Below the pieces are notes generated by a model that searched no databases, was not told the origin of the DNA, and saw only the letters and a program-made list of their open reading frames with translations. Shown here in pieces: positions 38,342 to 49,780 of a stretch of DNA of 64,000 nt. The DNA lies in the NCBI GenBank assembly GCA_031771865.1, contig JASISA010000003.1, forward strand, positions 1 to 64,000, given 5' to 3'. The stretch is from Nothophaeocryptopus gaeumannii (taxonomy: Eukaryota > Ascomycota > Dothideomycetes > Mycosphaerellales > Mycosphaerellaceae). Made by a program: the position numbers and the translations under genes. The first letter of the stretch is position 1; each line of letters begins with the position of its first letter.

Positions 38342-41020
38342 CTAGCCGACGATCTCGACGCCTACACCGCCTACAGTACAAAGTCGCGGCTATGGCATGA
38401 ACGGATGGGCCATTTGAGCGACGACAGCCTTAACAAGCTGTTTGACATGGTAGATGGCATGCACCACTTCAAGCCGGATGGCGACTGTCGCTGTAAAGGC
38501 TGTGTTAAGGGCAGGATGAAGTCAAGACCGCACCGGGGTCAGATACGTCAGGGCCACCACACGAACGATGTTATCCACTCAGATATCGCTGGCCCAGTGG
38601 ATCCTCCAGGCTTCGATGGATCACGCTATTTCATCACTGTTTTGGACGGCTATGACCACTGCGCAGAGGTCGTGCCACTACGACAGCGCTCTGAAGGACC
38701 TAGCACGCTGATCAACTATATGCTCCGTAATGTCCGGCCAGAGCTGCCCTTCCGGCACATTCACTTCGACAGGGCCGGTGAGAACCGATCAAACGAGCTG
38801 GCAGCATTTGCCTACGACCACGGCATTATCCTTGAATACACGGACACAGAGCAACATCAAGCTAACGGATATGCTGAGGTCCTCAACAACAAACTCGAGG
38901 ATCGACTAATGCCAACAATGCTAACAGCTGGCCTGGATCCGAGATACTTGCCTACCTCCGTGACCGCTCTCCACATGCCCGACTGGACTGCACGCCGTAT
39001 GAGAAGCGTACAGGCCTGCGCCCAAACCTTGCCAACGTCCGCAAGATTGGCAGTGTTGCTACCATGTTGAAGCCGTCAGCAAAGCGGAAGCGGCATGTTG
39101 TTGCTCAAGCCAAGACAGAAGACGCACAGTTGCTCGGTTTCAAAAGCAACTCTACTTACATTGTCACGACTGGCTCCACTAGCTGGACGGAACGTACGAA
39201 TCTCGTGTTTAGCGAACAGTGTGGCCCTGCGCCACCTACAAAAGAACCTGAGACTGCCGAGTCAGGGGGGCACGATATCGAGACTCAGACAGTCTCAGAC
39301 ACAGAGAGCGAGGATACAACAACGCCAGCTCCTCCGGACCCTCCAAGACAACAACAGCGCCGCCTGTATGACTGGCAACCCGTCACGCCTGAAGAAGAGC
39401 AACAACCCCATGACCTTGGCGCAAGACTGGACGAGAGCCATATTATCGAAGGAAAGCGACTACGCAAGACCAAGCAATTCCACATGGTATTCCATGCAGT
39501 TATGGCATTCAATCTCGCAAACCAGTACGCCGACTGGATCCTCAATGAGCCACGCACTATCGAAGAAGCTCAGGCAAGGTTTGACTGGTCCAAATGGAAC
39601 AAAGCGACTGATGCCGAGTACGAATCATTGCGCAAGAACAAGACTTGGCGACTGAAGAAACGCTCGCTGATTAATGGAAAGATACTCAAAGGAAGTGGGT
39701 CTTTAAGATCAAACTCAACGCCGATGGATCAATCAACAAGTACAAGGCCCGCTGGGTAGTACGTGGATTCGAGCAACAAGAGGGCAGTGACTACAACGAG
39801 GTCTTTGCACCAACCGTGAAGCCTATGAGCTACAAGATTTTGTTTGCTCTATCGGCTGCACGAGGATGGCGAATTGATCAAATGGACGTCAACACAGCTT
39901 TCCTTTACGGCAATATTGACGAAGAAGTGTACGTCGAACAACCACACGGCTACGAAGAAGGCGACGACATGGTCTGCTCGCTTCTGAAGGCGTTATATGG
40001 TCTCAAGCAATCACCTCGGATCTGGTACAAGACGCTGTCTGAGTTCCTTGTTTCCATCGGTTTCACTGCGCTGGCTTCCGACATGGCAGTGTTTGTCAAA
40101 GGGAGTACCATTGTGGCAGTCTATGTAGACGACTTGCTCGTTATTGGACCGGATGATGCTCAAATCGAGGAAACCAAAGGTGCCCTGAGCAGGCGGTTCA
40201 ATATGACTGATCTCGGGCCCTGCTACTCTTATCTTGGCATGACACACGGGTTCTGGAGTGATGGGCGTGTAGGTACAACAGACACGCCTATGATGACTAC
40301 CAACAAAATGGAACCTGCACCAGACGGCTACCAAGCACCTGATGAACTACGCCAGCGATATCAAAGCGCTGTTGGATCGCTGATGTACGCTATGCTTGGA
40401 ACGAGGCCAGACATCGCCTACGCAGTCTCGGTTGTGAGCCGTTTTTCAGCAAATCCAACTGAGGAACACTGGACAGCAGTTAAGCGAATTATGCGGTACC
40501 TCCGGAGCACGATAGATTACGAGCTAGTCTTCAACGACCACTTTGGCAAGCTCACTGGGTTCACCGATGCCAGCTGGGGTGACGACGCATCAAAAGATCA
40601 ACATCAGGCTATCTGTTCAGTATCGGCAGTGCCGTGATATCTTGGCAATCAAAGCGTCAGCCAACGGTGGCATTGTCAACCTGTGAAGCCGAGCTTGTCG
40701 GACAGACACAAGCGGCTAAGGAAGCGATATGGCTGCAAGACTTACTCCGAGAGCTTGGGCACGAACAGCTTGGCGCCACTGTGATCTATGGTGACAATGC
40801 CGGAGCAGTGGCACTCAGCCGAAACCCTCGATATCACAGCCGTACAAAACATATCGGCATTCAGCACGCCTGGCAACGCGAGAAGGTTGACGAGGGCGTC
40901 ATTGACGTTCAGTGGATTGAGACCAAGAAGCAGACAGCAGATGGTCTAACCAAACCCCTACCAAAAGAGGCATTCGCTGGGTTCAGACATTCACTTGGGC
41001 TAAGAAAGGCTACCATGTGA
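38342..41020 (+). pseudogene. Copia pol region (integrase, reverse transcriptase, RNase H) with frameshifts
   Basis: The HHCC motif ('HERMGHLS', 'CRCKGC') and integrase core ('HSDIAGPV' first Asp, 'HFDRAGEN' second) are read in one frame to about 38970. A shift there leads to the frame ending at 39759, and another near 39690 leads to reverse transcriptase ('QMDVNTAFLYGNIDEEVYVEQ', catalytic 'VYVDDLLVIG'). A further shift at about 40605 gives RNase H ('STCEAELVGQTQA', 'GDNAGAV', 'RTKHIGIQHAW'). Three frameshifts and the upstream TGA mean this copy cannot make a full polyprotein unless some are sequencing errors. The domains themselves are well preserved, consistent with recent loss. Confidence 0.85.
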
Positions 41021-41199
41021 TCAGACGTTCGAAGCCTACTATTGGCCAGTAGTGGACGCGCAGCAACATCCAAGATGGAAAGGGCAGAAGCGCATGGTCC
41101 AGCAGCGGTCAGTTGGGGAAAGGACGACGGTCGAGGTAAGAGCCTGAGGCAACAAGAGAAGTCATTCATTTACAAGCCGGTATGCCGAGCGAGGGGGGA

Positions 41200-41337
41200 T
41201 GTTAAAGGAGCAGTACTGAGCGCACGTGCACACGCTAGTGCAGGAGATCAAAAAGGGTCTCTAGGCGCAGGTTGTACTTAGACTTCTACAACACACTTAC
41301 TCTTTCTTGCTGCCACTGCGTTCGACATATTTCAACA
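41200..41337 (+). repeat. 3' LTR of the Copia element
   Basis: 138 bp, identical by eye to the 5' LTR, preceded by a G-rich polypurine tract and followed by the second copy of the ATGCT target duplication. Confidence 0.95.
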
Positions 41338-42110
41338 ATGCTATCTCGTCCTTCCTTTGCTGTATCTTGTGAGGAGAGTAGAACATAGTACTACTCTGTT
41401 GAGAAGGCTCTAGAAGATCAAATAGAGCCTTACTACGCTTCCTCCTTCGTTTTTCCTTAAATAGTGCTTTCCTTATGCTAGCATTCTGTGCTTTGAGTAG
41501 CTTGTTCTATGTCAAAGCATAGTCCAGTGTGTTCTATAGCTTCTGCATCTTCTTATTGCCCTAAGTGTTAGCTTGCTCTATTGCCTCTACTATAAGCTTC
41601 TTAGTTTGCTCTCTGTTAGTTGCTGAGATTGCTGAAGTAGTAGAATGGTTCGAGGTAGGCCTAGATAGGTCCTGTATGCCTAAGCCTACCTCATGATTAC
41701 TAGGCTTCTTTAGAACACGATATCTAGGTTGAATGGCCACAGTCTAGTCTGCTCAAAGCCTGAGTGAATGTTCTTTGGGGTTATTACCCTATGCCAAGCT
41801 TGCCAGAAGAACTTGAAGAACATCCTCTTAGTAATAGAGCTCAAGGCTTGACGAGCTTGAAACCAGTCATCCAGAGCCTGAGTATAGTAGGTTGCTAGTG
41901 GAGAGAACAAGTTCATATCAAGAGGCTGAAGCCGGTGTGTTGAATGAGGTGGATATACTACTACCAAGATCCTATGCTTTATGCAGAAGTCCAAGAATTC
42001 CATGGTAATATGAGAGCCATAGCTATCTACAAACAGCAATCTCCAATCTCTGCCTTGCCTTACTTTCTCCTTGGTACAGCGCTTAAATACTTGTGAGATC
42101 CATGCATAAC
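41338..42110 (-). pseudogene. Pogo/Tan1-like DDE transposase remnant (5'-truncated)
   Basis: On the minus strand the best-preserved part (42039-41710, extending upstream to about 42110) has 'LLFVDSYGSHITMEFLDFC', 'YPPHSTHRLQPLDMNLFSPL' and 'GFEQTRLWPFN'. This is the second half of the DDE_1 endonuclease domain of pogo-type transposases: Asp in VDSYGSH, the PPHSTHxLQPLD block and the WPFN end. The N-terminal half is missing, cut off near 42110 where the sequence changes character. The C-terminal tail runs toward 41338 with many stops and resumes on the other side of the Copia element at 36045, so the Copia element landed inside an already damaged DNA transposon. Confidence 0.85.
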
Positions 42111-43332
42111 CTATCGAGCTTCCTCGTCATAAAAAAACCGGACAAGCGCGTATTTATGGCCCACTGCGAGATTCGTGGAAGACTCTAGAGGAGGAGAAAT
42201 ACGAGCGAAGGCTACCGGCGGAGACACCTGCTCACAGTACTCGATCGTGCGGACCGTTGGCAAGCTGTCGAGATAGAGCCTTATTTCGAGTTCGACTGGG
42301 CTTAGCACTTGCGAAGCGAAGATGCGAACAAAACTCAGACAGAGTCTACTGGCGGCACAGATGGCTTAGCATCGCATGTAACGACGACATCAACAGCCAC
42401 GAGTAGACCTTTAGCCGCAGATTCAGCAGAAAGAAGGAGGACTACCATTTCCATTACGGATATTCTCAATCGATGAGCTACTTCACACTCTCCGCGAGTT
42501 TTGCGTTGGCCTCATTCCAGCGATGTCTGGAACCATGCGAACAGCGTTGTCGAGCGGAGGATTCGTAGGGACCTTTTTTGAAAGCTGTATAGGTCAGACT
42601 CTGCGGTTTGAACAGCTTCAACACCTGCAGCAGATATTCTTAGGGCTGCGCTGATGGGTCGGCCGACACATTATGCTGCAAGGGGAAGCATCCGGCATCG
42701 TACAACCTTGAGCAGGACTTCCTGAGACATTACTCAAGCTCGTACACCGGCTCTATGTCTACCGTCATCTAGTAGTCATACTATGACTTTCCTCAAGACA
42801 GCACTTACTATCATTGTCAAGCAAGACCTCCCCGGTCCTTCCCTCCTCTTGAGCGACAGCTGCTGTTCGGGCTTCGTAGGCTGCAAGCTCGAAGCTTGAT
42901 CTTGTCCACATAGGTAGTGAGAACGTGGGCAAAGCAGCCGACGCAAAATACGGAGGTGGATCAACCGACATTGAACAGTCATCGATGATATCCGGTCTTC
43001 CTTCGCCACTAATGTGCTTTTTAATGCGCCTCCGCAGGCGACTGAACCAACCCTCCCGTCCCTCCCCTCGCAGTCTTGCCGGCTCAGAGTCAATTCTAAG
43101 TTGAAGCGAAATATACATCAGGTCTTGTCCAGAAGTTGCAACTTTATGATCATACCAATGCCTTATAAGTACTCTGTCCGTCCAGACGACAGCTTTCCTG
43201 GGGATTATATTTCTAGAATCTGATTCTAGAAAGTTGACTTCCGTATAACAAGTTCCTGGAGTATGGCAGCACTCGCGCTAATTAGTTAAAACTCAACGAT
43301 AGTCGAGCTTCTGTCCAGTTCGACTCAGCAAA
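42111..43332. other. Gene-poor interval with one small minus-strand ORF
   Basis: Only the 117-aa frame listed separately (42765-43118) has an ATG and reasonable composition. A 65-codon minus frame at 42111-42308 has no ATG. Nothing else is supported. An inverted repeat 'TCTAGAATC...GATTCTAGA' lies at about 43211-43231. Confidence 0.4.
42765..43118 (-). CDS. Hypothetical 117-aa protein
   Basis: ATG 43118 opens a frame with a basic segment ('FSRLRRRIKKHIS') near residue 30 and an acidic, polar C-terminus. There is no known domain and no signal peptide. It could be a small nuclear protein or a chance ORF; support is limited to start codon and composition. Confidence 0.3.
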   Translation of the reverse strand: MYISLQLRIDSEPARLRGEGREGWFSRLRRRIKKHISGEGRPDIIDDCSMSVDPPPYFASAALPTFSLPMWTRSSFELAAYEARTAAVAQEEGRTGEVLLDNDSKCCLEESHSMTTR

Positions 43333-43693
43333 ATGTCTCCCTTGGTTTTCAACAGCCTTGTACTTCTATCGTTGATCCATCAGGTTGTCAGCCTCGCACG
43401 ACCGCCACAAATTCGACTATGCAAGCCAACTACGCACACAGCGACAATCACTCAAACAACGTACTTGCTAGAAGTTAGTGCACTTTCCACGGCCGGCCAA
43501 TCATTGCCAACGCCCTATTCGCTACACTCCGATCGATGTGACATACGAGCTTGTGAGATGTGCAGGCTCTGGTATCATCGTGAAGGCGGAAAGCCCGGGT
43601 GGTAAGAGCCCCTTTTTGCTCGCACAAAAGGTGATAGCGATAACACGGCACAGTTTCAACTGCGACACACTGCCCTGGTGCGAGTGTTATTGA
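43333..43693 (+). CDS. Small secreted protein, exon structure uncertain
   Basis: ATG 43333 starts a clear signal peptide ('MSPLVFNSLVLLSLIHQVVS', then LA). Unspliced, the frame ends at 43605 after 90 residues. A 97-nt intron (43461-43557, GTACTT...GTGAG) would instead switch to the frame ending at 43693, adding a segment with 'CAGSGIIVKAESPGGKSPF' and three more cysteines at the end ('NCDTLPWCECY'). The downstream frame looks more protein-like, so I favour some splicing, but the exact junction is a guess. The mature protein is under 100 aa and has no recognised domain. Effector-like by size and secretion only. Confidence 0.5.
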
Positions 43694-44329
43694 GTGCTTG
43701 AAGGAATTGACTCAGGAAAGAGCCACTATGCCCCTGGACTACAAGCAGGGCTAAGCCAGAGAAACTGTAATTAGTAGAATTGAAGCCATCTATGCAATGT
43801 CTCTGTCTATTCATCACGTATCACCTCTAACAACCACTCGGGAATTTCGAGCGTCTCGTCAACCTTTGTGAAGCGTTTTTCTCGAACGCGCGGCGTGCTT
43901 CCTGAGTCCCTTGCTGTCACCTCTTACCGCAACAGACTTGCACGCCCTTGCCCGGCGTGGTCGCTGGGTGGGAGAGAAGACGGAAATTCAAAAGCCGGCC
44001 ACGTGCAGACTCATCATGGGGCGCGAAAAGCAGAAATTTGTTCTCCGTTCTCCGTTTTCCGCTCTTAGAATTCAGCGCCGTCGAAGCACCGAAGAATACT
44101 TTCACGTGAGGTGTGCTTCGCACGTGCTATCTCCTAGGTGGACGGCATCTGAGCGCGGCAAACGGGAAGCGGATCCTCTAATGTACGCGGCAGCAATATT
44201 TTGCTGCACTCAGAGCCAATCGAACTATGAAGACCAATACTGCGGGTCATGGCGTGTTTCAAATTTCGGAACGTCGAGAATCCGAAGTTGCATATCAGAA
44301 AGCATAACTTCGCTCTGGTGGGTGACTAT

Positions 44330-44456
44330 GTGCTCAATCGCTCGACTCGGGGCATGTGAAAGGGCAGAACCCCGTCCGCTCTTCCAGGTTAAGCATGTTA
44401 CCGCGAGATTAGTACTATAGTGCGTGAGCATATGGGAATCCCTCGTGCTGTATGTT
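44330..44456 (+). rRNA. 5S rRNA-like relic
   Basis: The 3' two-thirds resembles a fungal 5S rRNA: 'CCCCGTCCGCTC' (internal promoter and loop region), 'GTTAAGCATG', 'TTAGTACTATAGTGCGTGAG', 'TGGGAATCCC' and the terminal 'GTGCTGTATGTT', followed a few bases later by a T7 run suitable for RNA polymerase III termination. The 5' end is less clear and several helix positions differ, so this is more likely a diverged copy or pseudogene than a functional gene. Dispersed 5S copies and pseudogenes are normal in filamentous ascomycetes. Confidence 0.65.
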
Positions 44457-45357
44457 TCGCCTTTTTTTGGCAACTTCCCTTGTTGCAAGAACAGTATTTG
44501 ATGCCTATTCTGTGCCTTTTCAGCCTCTTTGGAAGGTTGACAAGGCGGGTACGTACCAGATCAAGGAGGGGTTTGAAATTGACATTGCAAGGGGAGTAAG
44601 AAGCTTGAACGTGCGGTCATGCGTCGACGTTAAAGCCTCAGGCCGCTATCGATAAGGGAGTTCTAGACTTACTCTTCCGCAGCCTTCCTTCAACCATCTA
44701 ATCTCTTCGGAAGCCGTACTATCATTCGTCTTTTTCCACACATTCGCCACTTTAGTCGGACCTTTGCCTGCAAGCCACAACCCACGCCCTCGATTGCCAA
44801 ATGAGGCAAAATTAGCATGAACTGTCACTTTCGGTAGAGCCGCTTGCAGAATCAACGAGTCCACGGAACAGCGCATCATTGGAGGGGGCTACAAACAACC
44901 GCATAGACGCCTCTTGCTGCTGTGCTGCATTGCCTTTCATTACACCTCACTCGCGTGCCACTCTCGTGGCAGCGTTAGGTAAACCAATGGCTTTCGCAAC
45001 TCGCCGGCTTTGAATCTACGCTAATTCCTTCCACTGAGCCAGCGTAGTAGCGCATTGGTGCATCACAAGCACTGTTAAGATACTGCTCGGCTAGCTAAGC
45101 TCACGAGGCTGCGAACTAGCAGAGCGGACCAACCACCCAAAGAGCACATTCGCCGCTGATCCGATAACACCTGCACGACCACTTGCTCGATCTAGGCTGT
45201 CTGGCCGCAGAGTCGCAGACTGCGGTTCGCGTGACCCGAGACCACATCCTGCAAGGTATCTGACTGCTACTGTGGTGGTACAAAGTACTGGCTGCCCCGT
45301 CGTCGTTCTTCTCCACATTGTTCTTCATCATTCTTATCGATTGTGGTTTTTGCGAAG
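44457..45357. other. Intergenic interval
   Basis: No supported gene. Short frames on both strands lack domains. The last about 250 bases are the upstream region of the permease gene. Confidence 0.4.
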
Positions 45358-47388
45358 ATGAGTCTTGCGAAGGAGGCTGATGTTCTCGAGAAGAGCGGTC
45401 ATGAGGCTCCCTCGCCTCCCGAGCCGGCGCCGCTCAGCGAGCATGCCCGTGGGCGGCAGTTCAGTGTTGATGCGGATGATGTGGGCATCGTCCATGCGGA
45501 TCAAAATGCGCTGCATCGCAACCTGAAAGGCAGGCACATGCAGATGATTGCCATGTGAGTTTGACATTTCTTCCTCAAGCAGTGACCTTCCCTGACATAT
45601 CTTCCAGTGGTGGTGCAATTGGTGCAGGTCTGTTTGTTGGTACCGCCTCCGCCTTCACGACTGGTGGCCCGGCCTCAGTGCTTATTGGATTCATCATCGT
45701 CGGCGGGATGATTTATTTGATGATGCAGGCGCTGGCGGAGCTGGCTGTGATGTACCCGATCAACGGAGCCTTCACCATGTATATCTGTCGCTTTCTCGAT
45801 CCATCTTGGGGCTTTGCTTGCGGCTGGCAATATGCAATCAGCTGGCTGACTGTCTTACCTTTCGAGATTTCGGCCGCTTGCAATATCATCCATTACTGGT
45901 CCGGATCTCAAGGTATCAATGATGCTGCCTGGGTTACACCGCTACTGGTCGCTCTGGTTGCGATTCAATTCTTTGGCGTTCGAGGCTATGGCGAGGTGAG
46001 GGATTACCAGTATCAACACTGCGAACGACAGTCAGCTGATTTGAACAGGTCGAGTTCGTACTCAGTGTGCTAAAGATCATTGCCTGTCTTGGCTTCATGA
46101 TTCTTGGTATCATCATCGACTGTGGTGGTGTTCCAACGGACAACAGAGGCTACATCGGCGCCCGATATTGGTAGATATGACTGTGTAGGGATTCAGTAGC
46201 AACAGCTAACACACCATACAGGTACCAACCTTACAGCAACGGCGGGTTCCTCAATGGCTTCCATGGCTTCTGCACAGTGTTCGTCACTGCGTCCTTCGCC
46301 TACACAGGCACTGAGCTCACAGGTCTGGCTGCCGCCGAAACCGACAACCCGCGCAAGGAAATCCCTAAGGCTTCCAAACAGGTTGTGTGGCGTATCGCAA
46401 TCTTCTACATCGTCAACCTCTTCCTCGTGGGCCTGATAGTCCCGGCGACCTCCAGTCTGTTGAGCAGCGATGGCGCCGAATCTCGCCATTCGCCTTTTGT
46501 TATCGCCATTCAGCTTGCTGGGATCAAAGCACTTCCGTCGATCTTCAACGCCGTAATCTTGATCTCAGTCATGAGCGTCGCCAACTCATGTACTTTCGGT
46601 TCGACTCGCACGATGCAGGCTTTGGCCGCAAATGGTATGACCCGCCAATTCCAGACATTCCATCACTTGTGCTAATATGACTTGAAGGCATGGGCCCGAA
46701 ACTGTTCGCATACGTTGATAGAAAAGGCCGTCCAACCGTCGTCGTCGTCTTGCAGCTCCTCTTCGGCTGCCTCGCTTACGTCAACATCGCCAAGAATGGT
46801 GGAGACATCTTCACCTGGCTCTTGTCCTTGTCCGGTCTTTCCGTCTTTTTCATTTACGGAAGCATCGCCCTGGCTCACATTCGCTTCCGAGCGGCTTGGT
46901 GAGTTCTTGCACAGACGAGTTCCGCCTTTGTTTCGTGACTGCTAACACCCTGCAGGAAAGCCAAAGGCCACACAGTGGACGAGCTGCCTTTCAAAGCGGC
47001 GTTTGGCATTCCGGGCTCTTACTTCTGTCTGCTCATCAACGTCCTTGCCCTCGTGGCTCAATTCTACGTCGCGCTGTATCCAGTCGGTGGCCCATACTTA
47101 AACGCCGAAAATTTCTTCGAAGCATACCTGGCCGCTCCATTCTTGCTCGCCTTGTACCTGGGCTGGAAGATTTACAGCTGGTTCACCCGACCGGAACATC
47201 GCCCGCTCTTCGTCAGGGCCAGGGACATTGACATTTACACTGGCATGAGAGAAGGGCAGCGAATGCTGATTAGCGGTGTTGATGTGCCTGTGGAGCAGCG
47301 ACGTGTTAGCGTTGCTGAGATGCAAGAAGAGAACAAGAAGAAGGGTGTTAAGGATTGGGCGATGGCTGGCGTTCGAGCTATTCTCTAA
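45358..47388 (+). CDS. Amino-acid permease (APC superfamily, fungal YAT/GAP type), 587 aa, six exons
   Basis: Exons are 45358-45554, 45608-45995, 46049-46170, 46222-46634, 46688-46898 and 46956-47388. The five introns are 51-57 nt with GT-AG ends, all junctions are in phase, and the total is 1764 nt. The N-terminus is cytosolic and polar. The first membrane segment begins 'GGAIGAGLFVGTASAF', the conserved substrate-binding turn of the family. About twelve membrane segments follow, with 'ELAVMYPINGAFTMYICRF' and 'FAYTGTELTGLAAAE', both hallmarks of fungal amino-acid permeases, and a cytosolic C-tail with 'YTGMREG'. It should import amino acids with protons across the plasma membrane; specificity cannot be read. 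It appears intact. Confidence 0.92.
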
Positions 47389-47831
47389 GTTCGAGAAGAT
47401 TAGGGAGAGAGACGGCGAAAATGCTAATGCTGAGACTTACGTCTGCGGGTCGTTTCGAGAGCCGTGCGTCAATCGATTCATCAACAAGGGCATTGGGCTG
47501 TGGAGCAACGTGTAGTCAACATAAGCATCTAAGCCATGCCTAGACTCCCGTCGTTGACAAGTCTCAAATAGGTGAATGCAAGAATGCTTGTGAGGTGACT
47601 GGCTGAAGAAGTGGCTGCTTGACGAAAGCGGCATTAATAGGGCGTAGATCGAGAAATGTGCACTTAGGTCCCTGAGACCTTACTAAAATGATTACAAGTT
47701 TGCATTACGTGTCTATTTATATCTGTTTTCGTGCTCAGGGTGGATCACGGCTTAGTCAATCGCCAAGGACTGAGGTGGCCAGTGCCTCAGCTTTGGAACC
47801 ACGTCTTCACCTTTCACATTCTGCACTTCCA
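47389..47831. other. Intergenic interval
   Basis: Between the permease stop and the next start codon I see no gene or notable repeat. Confidence 0.4.
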
Positions 47832-48631
47832 ATGGACGCATCTCAGGAGCCATCAAATGATCATCGCGATCACGATGCTACGTCTGACAAGTCATCGGAC
47901 GAACGAAGCGATGGAAGCGAGCAGTCTCCGTACAGCATTCACGAGCTCGCTGCTATCTTTACGGACTTCTACAAGTTCTTGGCGACTCTGCATTATGATC
48001 CGAGCGATCTCAAATTGCCACCGCCCGCAGGATGGAACATGACCATGCTTCCTCAGACTGTGGTCAACAGCAAGTCTGAAGAGGTCGTTGAGCTCATGAG
48101 GCACTTGCCTTACTTCAGGGAGAACGAGAAATCGACTCACGTGCACTACAAATCCAAGCTCATTGACTACACCAATTCTAAACAGCATGATCAGGAGATG
48201 TGCACGGGGAGCTCGAGTGGAGCGAAGGCGGCACCGTAGACCATTCGCATCTGCTGGTCATCGCTGAAGGCTACGAAAGCGGTGGTCGAACGTTCATCCT
48301 CGATGTACTTCACGGAGAAATCACAGAAGTTATTATTCGCTGGAATAAATGCTCACCAGTCGATGTCCAGGACTTCTTTGAGAATCTGAAAGGGGAATTC
48401 CAGTCACTGGAACTGACGGAACGGGCTGAGCCAATTTCCGAAGAACAGGTTAGGGCTCAGAGTGAGAAATGGTATCCTGGTACAGATCTGGATTGGCAGT
48501 TTGTCAGGCAGGTTTATCGACAGTATGGATGGCCTCATGAGTTCCGGCGCCAGGAGGCTATCGACTTTATTGACGAGTTCATGGCTCGAGATAAGGATAG
48601 AAGAGACGAATGGGAGACAGCATTCCATTGA
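47832..48631 (+). CDS. Conserved-looking fungal protein of unknown function, with an apparent frameshift
   Basis: From ATG 47832 ('MDASQEPSND') a frame encodes an acidic leader and then 'YSIHELAAIFTDFYKFLATLHYDPSDLKLPPP' up to 'HVHYKSKLIDYTN', a style I associate with uncharacterised fungal proteins. It stops at 48239. From about 48200 another frame continues with 'EGGTVDHSHLLVIAEGYES' and 'ILDVLHGEITEVI' to 48631. No GT-AG intron of suitable length joins the two, so a one-base indel near 48190-48200 is likely, either real or a sequencing error. Corrected, the product would be about 265 aa. The 3' end lies close to, and tail to tail with, the dead dehydrogenase. Confidence 0.55.
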
Positions 48632-48659
48632 GTTGCGGAAGAACAGCACGCGCTCTCCG

Positions 48660-49780
48660 CTTGTCTCTACAACTCGACAACCAGCCTTCGTCGCGCTCAC
48701 TCCAGCCTTACACTTTCTCAGACCGTCGTTGACGTCCTCCAAACTTTTGCCGATGACTGTTCGTGGTGGCAAACACTTCAAATTTCCACTCTTCAGTGCT
48801 GGAGTCACAAAGTCCTTGTACGCAGGAGGCACGACATCGTTGAACGCGAAGGTCATGCCAGTCTTGAAATCATCTAGCACACCCTCGGTCGGTAGAGAAT
48901 GCACGGCGGCGAGATGACCACCGCCCAACTCTTCAAGGATGGCAAGATCCCAGGCATACGTCTCTGGAATGGAGATGGCGTCGAAATTTCCAGCGAAATC
49001 GTCACCAGCCGCTTTGACAGCGTCCACTACCTTTTTGACGACCGTTGTATCCTTGTGGTCGAACACATAGCTTGCTCCGCAGCGTTTGACGAGCTCGTGA
49101 TTGTGTGCGCCCGCCACGGCGATGACAGTGATTCGAGTGGCAGCTGCGATGTAGATCGTCATGGCTCCAGCCGAGGACGAAGCACCGTAGACGACAAGGG
49201 CCTTCTTTACGGCCGGACTTGGCTTCTCCAGACTCGGATATGCAAGTCCAAGGGTCGGTGTTGAGACACCAGGCGTACATGGGCCAGGTTTCTTGACCGA
49301 CAGCGCACAAACTGCAGCTTCGACAGCGAATGGAATTACCACGCCGTTCTTGAAGGAGATGTTGTCCGGGAGGATGGCAGCATTGTCAGCTGGAACGATG
49401 GTGTGGAGAGCAAAGGCTCCATCTGAAGGACGCCCAGGGACCAAGTTGATACAGTGGCTGTTCGAAGTAAGCTCTTACGCCCAACGTAGGAATCGAGCTG
49501 GGGAGAAAACGCCCCCAATCACACAATCGCCAATCTTGAAACGATCGACGCCTTCTCCAATTTGATAGACCTCACCACCGACATCGCAACCGAAGACAGT
49601 TGGCCACTGCTGGACGAAGATGCCAACATCCTACATGTGGGTGTTGAGCGGATTGATGGAAAGGGCATGAGTCTTGACCACGATCTCGCCGGCACCAGCA
49701 GTGGGCATCGGAGCTTCACCCACTTAGAGAGACCCCCCGGCCTGGATGAGCCAGGCGGCTTGGTTCGTTGGGCTCGTCAT
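48660..49780 (-). pseudogene. Zinc-type alcohol dehydrogenase/enoyl-reductase (MDR) pseudogene
   Basis: From ATG 49780 the reading 'MTSPTNQAAWLIQAGGSL' matches the start of fungal MDR proteins. The family blocks then appear in several frames: 'PMPTAGAGEIVVKTHALSIN', 'FVQQWPTVFGCDVGGEV', 'DGAFALHTIVPAD', the Rossmann turn 'VVYGASSSAGAMTIYIAA' and 'SLEDVNDGLRKCKAGVSATK'. It is disabled by a stop near 49720, a TAG at 49633-49631 in place of a Gln codon, at least one frameshift near 49450-49500, and a lost C-terminal frame near 48690. Intact relatives use NADPH to reduce C=C or C=O bonds. The damage mixes a RIP-like transition with indels. Confidence 0.85.

Larger units (their letters stand above)
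36046..41337 (+). mobile_element. Ty1/Copia-type LTR retrotransposon, 5,292 bp, inserted in the pogo-like remnant
   Basis: Two 138-bp LTRs (TG...CA ends) that appear identical bound the element. The flanks carry the same 5-bp sequence ATGCT (36041-36045 and 41338-41342), the target-site duplication. A possible primer-binding segment follows the 5' LTR ('GGTTATGAGCCCGGC'), and a purine tract ('GAGGGGGGA') precedes the 3' LTR. The internal order is gag, protease, integrase, reverse transcriptase, RNase H, which defines Copia. The pol region has a stop and several frameshifts. A leader region (about 36650-36830) contains about three imperfect copies of a 64-bp unit. Confidence 0.95.

Noticed and set aside
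44452..44655. 67-codon ORF with a signal-peptide-like start
   Set aside because: It begins inside the 3' end of the 5S rRNA relic, and its hydrophobic start is encoded by the T-rich terminator, so the resemblance is probably accidental.
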